Positions 1-10,670 of a stretch of 64,000 bases of DNA are shown here, in pieces (within the stretch, counting starts at the first letter, position 1; every line of letters begins with the position of its first letter). The notes under the pieces were generated by a model that searched no databases, was not told the DNA's origin, and was given only the letters and a program-made list of their open reading frames with translations. A program made the position numbers and the translations under genes. This DNA is from Cornus controversa (lineage: Eukaryota > Streptophyta > Magnoliopsida > Cornales > Cornaceae): NCBI GenBank assembly GCA_026545225.1, contig CM048853.1, forward strand, positions 21,271,755 through 21,335,754, in the 5' to 3' direction.

Positions 1-2836
1 TTCTTAGGACCGCTCAGCACGAAATCTAATCCCTTCTATTAGATCTTTCATCAGTGAATCAAAGTCAAAGTTATAACCGCCCATTACAGAAAGCCAGATG
101 GACGGTGGAAAATAGTGGTTACTACCAGAAACAAAGATTCCTGTTCCATGGATCACTGTCGATCGGTATGATATCCCCCATGGATCAGCACTGATCGTTG
201 GTTTGATTGGTGGTTCCATTCCGGCGTGGTTAAAACCTCGTAATCATCTATGATGAAACTGGCATACGATATGGTATACACATCGTCGACCATCTGCAAA
301 TTGATATAATCAGTGGGTGGCCATGGTAATCATTACAGATTTCCTACAAAAATCCATGGCCAGATCCATCGATCTAGATCATCATTGCCGACCAGTACTT
401 CAGATCATCATTTTGCCGATCACTACTTCGAATCATCCAATCATGGATATTGTCGATCAAGCTTATCATAAGCTATCTTCATCTTTGATTAGGGTAATAT
501 CAATTAGTGATTAGCGCTAATTCAACAACGATCAACATAATATCAATCCAACGATTGACACAATATCAACCCAGTGATAGGCACAATGTCAACCATGGAT
601 CGACCTTTTAAAGTCCAGAACAGCTTCAACTGGATGAATGTCAAGCCTCTACAACTCATTCATCGATCCCAACATTCCACCACCGATCAACATATATGCC
701 TCAAGTTATTTAAAACTTCACCATCATCGGAATAACATCTATAGTGCCTCCAATTCTTAGTCCAAAGCAGAACTGAACCATCACCAATCGGATACTTTAT
801 CTCATCTCTGTGATTAATGGCAAGATCTGTGTTCTAGCCTGTCAATGGCGAACTAGCCTGAACCATTAACGACGATCATGGATGTCATTGATTGGTATCT
901 TCATCTACCAACGATCAGCTAAGCATCAACAACTAAATGACTGAACCCCTATAACTTCATCACCGATCAATAGCCAAGTTCATACTCAACATCAAATCTG
1001 GCCCAAACTATGCCAATCAAGCCTGAGTATATACTGATTCATACAAACAATCTAGCATGATCCCATCGTTGAACCATCGGCTATTTTTACTGGTGATGAT
1101 CTTGCATCAATCGATGATAAAGGTCAGAGGAATCAGTTGCGGAGTAGCTATGAAGATCTGTTGTTGATCGAACGCTGATGTTCAGCTGATTCATTAATTT
1201 GTGGTGTTTTGACCATGGGTTTGATGAATCGGTGCTTGAATGATCAGTCATTGGAGTTGATCAGTGCTTGAAGAACCAACATGGATCGGCAGTGGTAAAA
1301 TAACACGCCTTCATCTTCCTCCACTCTAACCAAAACAAAACCAATTGTATCAATGATGCCGTTGTCATCAGTGTCATCCTCTTCGGCCACTTTGTGGGCA
1401 GCTTTGAAGTAAAAAAATGGAACACGAAGAAATGGATGTAACCCCCAACGACCTCGTCATCCACAGCCTCTATGAAGATCATCTACCCTGTTATCTGTAA
1501 ACCGATTGGTGGTCTCAAGTCTAACCAATCGGAGCTGAAGATCTGGCAATTGAGCATGGTGAATTAGGTATGAGAATCTAGCCATCAGTTGGTGTTGAGA
1601 ATTGGAATGAAGATGCTGCATCAATCACTCACTGTTTAACATCCTTCTCAAATAAGGGATCTGAGCGACCACCAAGACCAATTTATATTTCGTCGGACAT
1701 CCACAATCGGCGAAGCGAAGTTTAAGTTTCACTGCAGATCGACATACCTGATTGGATGCTTGCCCAAGATATATATGATTCTCAACATCGATCTGCAAAT
1801 CTTAGATAAGTCTTATTTGAATGACGAAATTAATTTCTTAAAGAATTTGCAAATAGAAACTTATCCGTATACTGTTTAGAGGAGACAGAGATTATATATT
1901 CTGGCCATTCGGGTCTCGAACCGGCTTTGTCGGGAAAAAGATTTCCCGAAGATGTCGAGGGTGGTGAAGCAGCAACAATGCGCTCGGAGACTGGTTCATG
2001 TTGGGCAAACATTGAGCTTCGGCGATCTTCAGATCAAAAGGCAAAACCATTGGAACCCAACATTCAATCGAGCATGAATTTCATCAAATCAAACCCGGCT
2101 GATCGGCGTTTCATGATCAAAGCCAATTGGTTGTTGCCTAAATCCAAAAATAGAGTCAATCTGCACCATAGAATAAGATTGATTGTTGGTGATAGTTTAC
2201 CGATTCGGTAGTGCTTGGCTTATCAATTACACATGGCCTAACAGGTAAGACTTATATATATAATATAGCTACAAAATTCTCTCTCTATATGCATTTACAT
2301 AAAGGATGACTTCATAAAATTAAGAGAAAAAATATATGAGACTAGAATATATTAATGGAAGAAGTTGAGAAGAATGGAAATATAGAATAAATTCTTAACC
2401 ACTTACAGTATGTATGTGCCAACAATTGAAATAATGTTCTTGGAAGCATGTCTTCTATCTTCATACATAATTACCCTCATGTTCGAGGACTAGATATTTG
2501 ATTCTATGGTATAAGTTAGGCATTCATTAATGTAGTGCTGGTAGTATTTCAAAAAAAAAATAGCTTAGAAATCTCATTGATCTACCGAACATGTTATATG
2601 TCTTTTGTGCTAAACTACACATATATGAATACAAAATTCTTCTTGAGGTGTCATTTTCAACACCTCATTTTAAATTTTAAACTACACATATAGCAAATGA
2701 TTATTCCCAGGATAACTAGAAATTATCCAAAAAAGTGTGGGGGTGGAAAAATTCCAACCAACAAGAAGAAGACACCTAAACATGAGAATAGTTAACATGA
2801 TACACATGATATGAACTAGGTCGTTATCAAGAAAGA
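1..2836. other. GATC-rich non-coding repeat-like sequence
   Basis: Over most of its first 2.2 kb this stretch is unusually rich in ATCGATC/CCGATCAA words, and there is no convincing reading frame. Short open stretches on both strands match nothing I recognise. The even composition and lack of exon signals suggest non-coding sequence of a retroelement, but no termini were found. From about 2230 to 2836 it is ordinary AT-rich DNA. Confidence 0.35.
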
Positions 2837-2838
2837 TA

Positions 2839-3102
2839 CTCCCTCCATCCCATAATTCTTGGGATGTTTAAGGAATCTAACTTTTTATGGTGGGACCCAC
2901 TTTTTGTTGTAATAATGAATGAATTTACATATTAGTCCTTGTTTAAAAGTTAGTATTATTATTATATGGTGGGCCCAACTTTTAGGATAGTAGAGTTTGA
3001 AAAGGGTAGTTTAGGAATCATATAATCCATTTTAGGAAATGGACATGTATTTTGGGACATCCCAAAAAGGAATAGTAGACTAAAATTATGGGACGGAGGG
3101 AG
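2839..3102. mobile_element. Stowaway-type MITE
   Basis: A 264-bp element has the typical terminal inverted repeat CTCCCTCCATCCCATAAT at the left and its complement ATTATGGGACGGAGGGAG at the right. TA dinucleotides flank it at 2837-2838 and 3103-3104, the Stowaway (Tc1/Mariner-derived) target duplication. It has no coding capacity. Confidence 0.93.
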
Positions 3103-3229
3103 TATATGGCAAGTAATTTTGTTAACATGGACATCACATGTGGCAGCAACAGTCAACCGGACAAAGAAAGATCATCAAATCAGGTTCAGATTATGAAAGA
3201 TTAGATTCTTTCCTTAAGAGAAGGAATTG

Positions 3230-3560
3230 ATACAAATTAGCCTCAAATCAAGAGAGAATCACAGAATAATCAGCACTAGAATGGAAGGACTCCTCATAAA
3301 TATGAATAGAAAAATCCTGTAAAAGGTGGAGGAAAGACTGACTCTTGTATTAGGCCATGACCAGTGAGATTATGAGCGCAACCCTTGTAATATCTCTTGA
3401 AATATAAAAGAAATTCTCCTCTCATCCATGGGCGTAGGCCGACTTGTGTCGAACCATGTAAATCATTGTCGTCTATTATTATCGCATTTATTTTCTTGAG
3501 TGTTCTATGTGCATCAAGTGTTTAACTTTTCGTTGGACGATTTTTTTGCACCTACATTTG
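3230..3560 (+). mobile_element. LTR-like fragment (R/U5-type region)
   Basis: The stretch contains a TATA-like AATATAAAAG at about 3401. It is followed by the phrase GGGCGTAGGCCGACTTGTG and TCGAACCATGTAAAT, which is typical of the transcribed part of plant LTR retrotransposon LTRs. No clean TG/CA ends, primer-binding site or target duplication were found, so it is probably truncated. Confidence 0.4.
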
Positions 3561-3734
3561 TTAATTACATAATGGAACAAAGTTTTCATACGTCAATATT
3601 TATCCACTATCAGCATATGATTCACCTGTAATATATTACATCACCTATCCCTTATTATTATTTTCAAGAATTTTAACCATGATTTTTGTCCATTTTCTCT
3701 TTTATTTTAGCCATTTCATGTGGATACCACCAAT

Positions 3735-3880
3735 AATATAAAAAGGATTGAAAAATCTAACAAAATGCATCAAAAGATGCTAAACCACATACACACCCAT
3801 TATTGCCCCACTAAAGACTTGAACCCTCAACCTCTCGTATGGAATAAGGATATACTATTTGAGCTATAAGGCTCCCCCAA
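3735..3880 (-). mobile_element. tRNA-derived SINE (candidate)
   Basis: Read on the minus strand, this stretch has a tRNA-like head with an A-box-like TAGCTCAAATAGT (3866-3854) and a B-box-like GGGTTCAAGTC (3826-3816). Their spacing fits a pol III internal promoter. The head begins GGGAGCCTTATAGC and the body runs on for about 70 bp into T-rich sequence. It does not fold as an intact tRNA, so a SINE is more likely than a tRNA gene. The 3' end is uncertain. Confidence 0.5.
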
Positions 3881-4264
3881 TCTTACTAAGTTATTCCTTC
3901 CATGATAAGTTTCGATATTTGGCATGAAGAATTACAGTGAATTATCTATTATATTGAAAGCATGCTACTTAGCAAGGAATGTGAACCAAGCACACACTAT
4001 AGGTGCTGGATCTCCAGTCCTATCAAAGCTTATGTGTACCTTTATAAAATAGTAAGGCATACCACCATAAATATTAGAGATAATGATTAATGACTATACT
4101 TTGACAATTTGTTGTTTGGTTGATTTAATGCGATCACTAAAGATGATTGCTAAAAAAGATTTCCATGAAGAGTGGAGAACATTAATCTCATCAACTAGCC
4201 CCAAAAAAATAATTATACAAAGATATATAAATACTCCAAAAAAAAAAATTAGAGAAAATGTTTA

Positions 4265-5476
4265 CTACTGAATCACAGGATATGTCACCACCATATTAAT
4301 TCCTAACATCCCGAAAGGACCAATATTCTGTTTGATGTATCCAAATCCTTGCTCTCCCCAAGATGTACCCCAACTTATCTATATAATCCATACATCCTCT
4401 CTATCCTTTCGCGTACACCTTATTATCAATATTACATGAAATCCCATAACAATTTCGGTCCTAAATTATTTGATGTCTGCTCGATATGTTCCATATACAA
4501 TAATATTATTATTATTCACATATTAAAATTGGAATTTCAAATAAACTGTTCAAGTAGAAATTCGATTACCTTTTCATAGTTGCGAGAGGCTGCCTTTGAA
4601 GTGCTTCTATCATTGCTTTCTCATCACCAAAGTGCTATATCATTGTTTTCTCATCACCAGGGGGTATTACCTTAAACCCATCAATAAAGACAGTCTTGGT
4701 CTTTACTTTAATATCTTCATTGGAACTAACCGTATACCCCCTGTATGGGTAATCTTTTTCCAAAGCAATTCCATTTTAACGTATATAATCGTATGCACGT
4801 ATAACAGATCCTCCTCCACCTCTTCCCCGTGAGACATTATCCATCAATTCTTAAATGGACAAGTTAAGAAATTCACCATGGACAATGTGGTGAATTGCTG
4901 AGCAGACTCCCGACATGCCAAATGCCCAACAAAAACCTGAAATAAAGTAATACCACAATAAACTAAACCATTGGCAAAAGATAAACATTATTAAAGGCAA
5001 AGGAAGATATTTCATCCCCACAAGGAAGGAATTGTTCTCCTCGGATAGATGTTTTTGGTAGATCATTTTTAAGATAAGAGATTACTTTATTTTATTGTCA
5101 ATTCTATAGCTCATAAACTGTGGGATAAAAAAGGATTAATCAAATCATGGGAAATGAGAAGCGTTTCTATTTTTTAAAATCTACAACTTAACAGAATCAA
5201 AAAATATTGTGATTAAACAAGCGCCATGGTAACTTTTAGACAGACGTGGTGGAAAGAGTTCATGATCCTCAACAAAGAAATAATGGATAACATTCCTATT
5301 TGGATTAAAATGTACAATGTTACTATAGAATATTGGAGTGTTGGGAACTGTGAGCTAACGGATACTGAATTCTAAAAAACCAAATGAAGAAATAACTTAC
5401 CGTCCGTCTGTTGGTCACGGACCGGGAGCACTGAACCTCTTTCTGTCCAGTCTATGTTTAGTCCACTGTAAATTTT
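4265..5476 (-). pseudogene. papain-family (C1A) cysteine protease pseudogene
   Basis: Three exon-like pieces match a papain-type protease. Exon 5476-5401 encodes GLNIDWTERGSVLPVRDQ, the start of the mature enzyme. Exon 4936-4570 follows acceptor TTTCAG and encodes FCWAFGMSGVCSAIHHIVHG (catalytic Cys in CWAF), then EDYPY-like LEKDYPYRGY and IDGFKVIPPGDEK. The last piece ends WGTSWGEQGFGYIKQNIG and ...VVTYPVIQ with a TAG stop at 4265. Decay is clear: LSIQEL has become a stop at the Q, there is a second stop after YIR, and a local duplication at 4610-4670 adds a third. The Asn position of NSWG is lost and the stretch before it carries a stop. The inhibitory propeptide was not recognised upstream. 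Confidence 0.82.
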
Positions 5477-5989
5477 CTGTAACAAAATAAGATTGTTGTT
5501 AGTTTAGAATTCTAAAAAATAAAGACATAACTAAACATTAAAAAATAATAAAAAAACAAAAAAAAAAAACTTGTTTACAGTTGGCTGGCCCCAACAATAT
5601 TCAAAACAAAAGGAACGTGAAAGACGTAAGAGTGGTTGCAGTGTACTTCTCTTGACGATTCTCTGAAAAACTGAAAACATAGTGCTGTAAAAAAAAAGGA
5701 AGTAACCATCCAAAAGCATAATAAACAAATACATAATAAGAAAAAAAAAAAAAAAAACTAACTAACTTTCTTACAAGAAAAAACTTAAATGGCACAACAA
5801 TTAATAACCACATAATGCACTCATTAAAATTTTATCAGAAGATATACAATTCTCCTAAACCAACTAGTATAAATAATGCATTGCCTCGATCCATATAAGT
5901 GTTTTTCATTCTTATTTTTTATTTTTTTCTAATGGCTCAGGACACACTGCTGAAATCACAATATCATATTTAACAATAGAAAACTTTAA

Positions 5990-6139
5990 CTTTTGCTTTC
6001 TTCTACTTTCAATGAGCTGAATTTGACATTAACCAACTCAGCAACGTACTGCACGAGCAGCAGCTGATGCACGTTCTGCAGCAACAATAGTAGCTTGAGC
6101 TCTCTCCAAAATATCCGATGATTGTGGTCTTGTCTCCAT
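5990..6139 (-). pseudogene. IST1-like protein fragment
   Basis: The minus strand encodes SSDILERAQATIVAAERASA followed by AARA. After a small frame disruption it continues AELVNVKFSSLKVEES. Alanine-rich AERASAAARAAAxLVNVKF blocks are familiar from the C-terminal part of plant IST1-like (ESCRT-III-related) proteins. Only about 50 residues remain and there is no IST1 core domain nearby, so this is a fragment. The family assignment is from memory of the motif. It lies 0.5 kb upstream of the protease pseudogene on the same strand. Confidence 0.5.
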
Positions 6140-6672
6140 TTTAGTATTACCAACAAGTATCATATAACAATCCTTAACTGATAATGCAATCCATCCGTAC
6201 TCAACAAGGGCATTTTGTTGGTAGGGGCCGTAGGGCCTTGATATTGTAGATATCAGACTACTTGTTCATTATCTATAAAGACATGATAGGATGTGCTTCG
6301 CTAGAAGGTGGTGTTCAGGAAGACCCTGTTTGGAGGGAGCTCTAGAAAGTGCAACGCTAAAGTAACAACATCTGATACAAACCAATTTAAAAAATATATA
6401 TGTAGTATAACAACAACCCAGTCATATCTAAACCAAGATCACAATTTACTACAGAATTATTAACGTATTACAATAAGCTCCTAATATAACCGCGTCTTTG
6501 GTTTGGATAATTAAAACTAATTCAGTACTGAGGTTGACTGAGATAAAAATGATCAGACTTTACCAACCCCTGTCTTTTTCGCTTAAAAAAGATTGATTAA
6601 TGATTATTAATGCATTCTAGTAGATATATCATGTCTCTAAAAATCAAATAAATAAATAAATAAAAATTGGCT
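6140..6672. other. no recognisable feature
   Basis: AT-rich sequence with no supported exon, RNA or repeat end. It runs up to the target duplication of the solo LTR that starts at 6678. Confidence 0.5.
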
Positions 6673-6677
6673 ACTAT

Positions 6678-7159
6678 TGTAAGATCCTGAAATTTTATTC
6701 TCCTTTAATTTCTATTATGAGCATATTATTGTCTATATGTGATTAAATTCTCATATTTAGTTTAGTGGAAAAAAAAAATATATATATATATATATATATT
6801 TGTATCACTCTGCATTAGTAAATTAGTGGAGTAATTTTAGTGAAATTTAATTAAAGATATGTGGATTTGTGGGTTTAGTACAATTTTCTATGTTCTTGGG
6901 CTTATGTAGAAATATATATATATTTTTATTATTTACTTGCGGTAGAAATTGTAAAAAAAAAAAATAAGATATAGAAATTTTGGGTTTGAAATATAAATTG
7001 GAAATGACTTAGTGGTGAAGAAACTAGAAATACAATAAGTTATGAAAATTTCTTTAATAGAATTGTAAATATAAGAATATATGAAATTTTCATTAGTGGT
7101 GGACATGTGTCACACAATGAGATTATTAGGAAATCATATGCATGTGATGTCCACGTTAT

Positions 7160-7192
<33 letters not shown>

Positions 7193-7451
7193 ATTACGAA
7201 ATGAAGAGGAAAAATTATATATATAAAGTATCAAGTATCAATTTTTTAAGCCTTGTCATTTTAAAACATTATATAATTCTTTGTTTAAATATTAGGTTAG
7301 TTGCTGGAGCTATGTATGTAATATAATATATAGTTAAAAGAAAATGAAGACGAAAGGCATATGAAAGACACTTGTCACACATTGAGATTACATGAGAATC
7401 TAGTGACTTCATTTTCAAGCCAGCACAAAGCACACATCTGTATGTATAGGC

Positions 7452-7492
<41 letters not shown>

Positions 7493-9330
7493 AATTAACT
7501 ATGCTCTGATTTTCCATTTCCTAGAGATATAGATCAGTCATGTGATTTTACTTGCACACACGAGACACGTGTACATATATTGAGATAGATACATATAAAA
7601 TATATGCATAAGTTAAAAAGCTTCCTCTAGAAGCTTGTGGGAACCGCCTCATAGCTATCTATGCTAACTTTTGAAGAAAGAAAAAACAGAGAATTAGAAG
7701 TGATCAGTAGTGTAGTGTAGAGCCGAGAGAGAGAGAGAATAAAAGGACAGAGTTCTCTTCAAATTCTTCGTGAACCCACGTAACAGAGTTAGGGGGTTTA
7801 CGTAGGAATTATTATTTTTATTTTTTCTAAGTGCTTGTTCAAATTTACTGGTTGTGCTTATTTATAATTTCTATGACTATTGATTCATAAATGTAGTTGT
7901 TAAAGTTAATTGAATGGAGATTAGAATTGATATATTTATTTGTTTATTAAAAACTTTGAGAATAGATATGTTAAATGTATTCAACAGTGTACATATAATA
8001 CAAGAATAAAGAGAAAAGAAGAGAACAGAAGAAGCTTGATAAATATATGATAACTCTTATTATCTAAGGTGGGGGATTAATTTTAGGTTTTTCTATAATT
8101 ACTTGTTTTGACCATTTGCTCTTGAAGTGAGCTATTAAATGTTCCAATTTGATATTTGTACCTGATATAATTGTTAATTTATCTAACTGTTGATGTGATG
8201 TATGTGTATTAATTGTAATTTAAATGTTGTTTTAGATATATGATTTTTGAGATTGTAATCTTATTGCAGGCCCTATCTGTTTATTATTGTAAATTAAATT
8301 ATAATTGATATGAAAGAAAGGTTCATATCCTGACTTGACATAACATGGAATTGAGAAGAGTTAGAGACATGGTATTGGGAGTTGTTTTTATAAATTGTAC
8401 AGATTATGGAATTATGCGTTAATAGGGGGCACGGTCCCTTGGTGCAAGTCCCTAAAAGGAATTATGCGTTAATAGAGGGCACGGTGCCTGGGTGAGAGTC
8501 CCTAAAGGGAATGATGCATTAATAGGGGGCACGGTCCTTGGGTGTGAGTCCCTAAAAGGTTCATGCATTACAGGTTAATAAAGACTCTGAATAAGGGTCT
8601 TAAAAGGTTTGAATCACAAGCTTGTTGAGAGATTATCATTCTTTATTTGTTTATGTGTCCTCATTTTTTTAAAAAATTATATTAATCTATATCTATATTG
8701 TCTTAGCATACTATATTGTTATAGATTTTAGGATAATGTTGATTCTCGATCTACTAGGCTATTTTGGCTCACCGCTATTCTTTTTACCGCCCAGATTTGG
8801 CTCAGGGTGGAAGCTAGAGAGCTGATCTATATGCTTGGACTATGATGTTTCCCACATGCATAATGACCTGATTTACATGTTAGATGTAGGAGGACTTCTG
8901 TGTACATTTTGTTGCTTTTAATATGAGCTTGACTTGTAACAGTTCTATAATGTAAATATGAAGGTTGTGAGTTTCGTGGGTGCAGTGTGTGAAGTTTGTA
9001 AAACTTGTATTGTAGAACTTAAATCCTTTGGTTTGACAGGTTTTGGGCATATAAACTTTATAAATGGAGTGACTTTTATTATGAAGCTTAATGTATTTTT
9101 TTTTTCTTCGATGTGTTAATTTTGTAATCTCACGATTTTATACAGGTTCTTATTGTTTTCAAAAGTTAGAAAATTATGTAGATATATTGCCGAAATTTTC
9201 CCTTAGTTAACCTTTTAAAGGAAAAATGTGTTTCTAAAAATTTTACTTGCAAACTAACCTTAATTCTTCTTAAACTCCTAAACCCTCCACGTCACACCTC
9301 GAGTTTCGAGTCTAAAAATCCGGGACGACA
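6678..9330 (+). mobile_element. solo LTR, Ty3/gypsy type (large)
   Basis: A 2,653-bp unit begins TGTAAGATCCTGAAATTTT and ends AATCCGGGACGACA. It is flanked by perfect 5-bp direct repeats ACTAT (6673-6677 and 9331-9335). These ends, the length and an internal GGCTCACC block at about 8766 fit the LTR of a chromovirus (Tekay/Del-like). No internal domain is attached, so recombination between two LTRs has probably left a solo LTR. It contains several AT microsatellites and a short tandem repeat. Confidence 0.88.
8408..8559. repeat. tandem repeat inside the solo LTR
   Basis: Three imperfect units of about 51 bp are each built as GGAATTATGCGTTAATAGGG, GGCACGGT and AGTCCCTAAAA. The third unit has diverged most. 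Confidence 0.9.
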
Positions 9331-9721
9331 ACTATGGTACTTTTTCCTATTGGATTGGATGGACGAAGATATTAAGAATTAAGAACCAGCATGTTTACTT
9401 AAAGTCTTGAACTAACTTTCTTTTCTGGTTAAAAATAATAATAAAGGATTAGATGTCACAAAGATGAGACATGAGAAATTTACAAAACATCATTACAGTG
9501 CTGTTGATAGTGGAAAAGTAACACAATTAATTGAGAAGACTAGATCAGGTGATGGTTGCTGTGAAATCTGGCATGTGTATTGAACTTTTCGTATTAATAA
9601 AATCAATTTTGTGAGGAGGTTGCTAAAGTTGGATGAGGCGAAAAGGTCGGGCGTACGAGACCATAATGACCCTTATATACAAATACAAGGTAATGCAACT
9701 AACAATTTAGTATATAAATTA

Positions 9722-10388
9722 GGCCAAAATGCAATAAACTCCCCTCTAATTTCAAAATGGTGCACAATACCTCCTTCTCCTTTTTTGAGTGCGTTAAACA
9801 CCCTCCAACTTATAATTTGGTACAATTTGCTCCTATTTGGATTAAGAATTGATGTAAAATGACAGAAATACCCTCTTAGATAAAAAAAAATAGAAATAAA
9901 AATTAAAAAGAAAAAGAAAAAAAGTGATTAATTTATCAAAACATACAAAAAAAAAAAACCAAAAAAAAAAATATATATATAACTTTAATTTGTCGAAAAA
10001 ATTTACCCAAAAAAATAACTTTAATTTACCAATTTTTTTTCTCGGTAAATTTTATCTTGTAAATTAAAATTCTTTTTTTCTCGATATTTTTTGATAATTT
10101 GTTTCGGTATTTCGACAAATTAAAGTTGTTTTTTTCTTTTTTCGATAGTTTTTTTGGGTAAATTAATCACTTTTTTTTCTTTTTCTTTTTCTTTTTAATT
10201 TTAATTTCTATTTGTTTATCTATGAGAGTATTTATGTTATTTTACATCAATTCTTAACCCAAATAGTGCTAAATAGGAGCAAACTGCATCAAATTATAAG
10301 TGGGAGGGTGTTTAATGCACCCAAAAAAATGAGAGGGGGGTATTGTGCACCATTTTGAAACTAGAGGGGGGTTTATTGCACTTTGACC
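9722..10388. mobile_element. foldback / Mutator-like MITE with 9-bp target duplication
   Basis: A 667-bp palindromic element has arms of roughly 200 bp or more. The left end GGCCAAAATGCAATAAAC mirrors the right end GTTTATTGCACTTTGACC. The flanking 9-bp repeats TATAAATTA (9713-9721 and 10389-10397) are identical. The 9-bp duplication and long inverted repeats fit a non-autonomous Mutator-like element. It has no coding capacity. Confidence 0.92.
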
Positions 10389-10670
10389 TATAAATTATTC
10401 AATGCCATGCATATTAATTTAATTTAAAGAAAAATCTTAATTGCAATATGTCTGTATGTTACTGTTGCGCCAACATGTATAGTGACAGGTCAATAAGGGC
10501 ATCATGCTTAGTTAATTCATGTTGTTCTAACAAATAAAGAAAAGGTGAAAAATTAAACACCTAAACTGGGCGTGATATATAATACATATGTGAATAAACC
10601 ATATGAATAAGTATATGGCTTTATAGTTTTAGGGGTTTTTTTCCAATAGAAGTACTCAGCCTATCTACGT

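Noticed and set aside
4-219. 71-codon open frame on the minus strand at the window start
   Set aside because: It matches no family I recognise, has no neighbouring exon, and lies in GATC-biased repeat-like DNA that gives open frames by chance.
3803-3879. Intact tRNA gene on the minus strand
   Set aside because: A- and B-box-like blocks are present, but the arms do not pair into a cloverleaf with a credible anticodon loop, so a SINE head is more likely.
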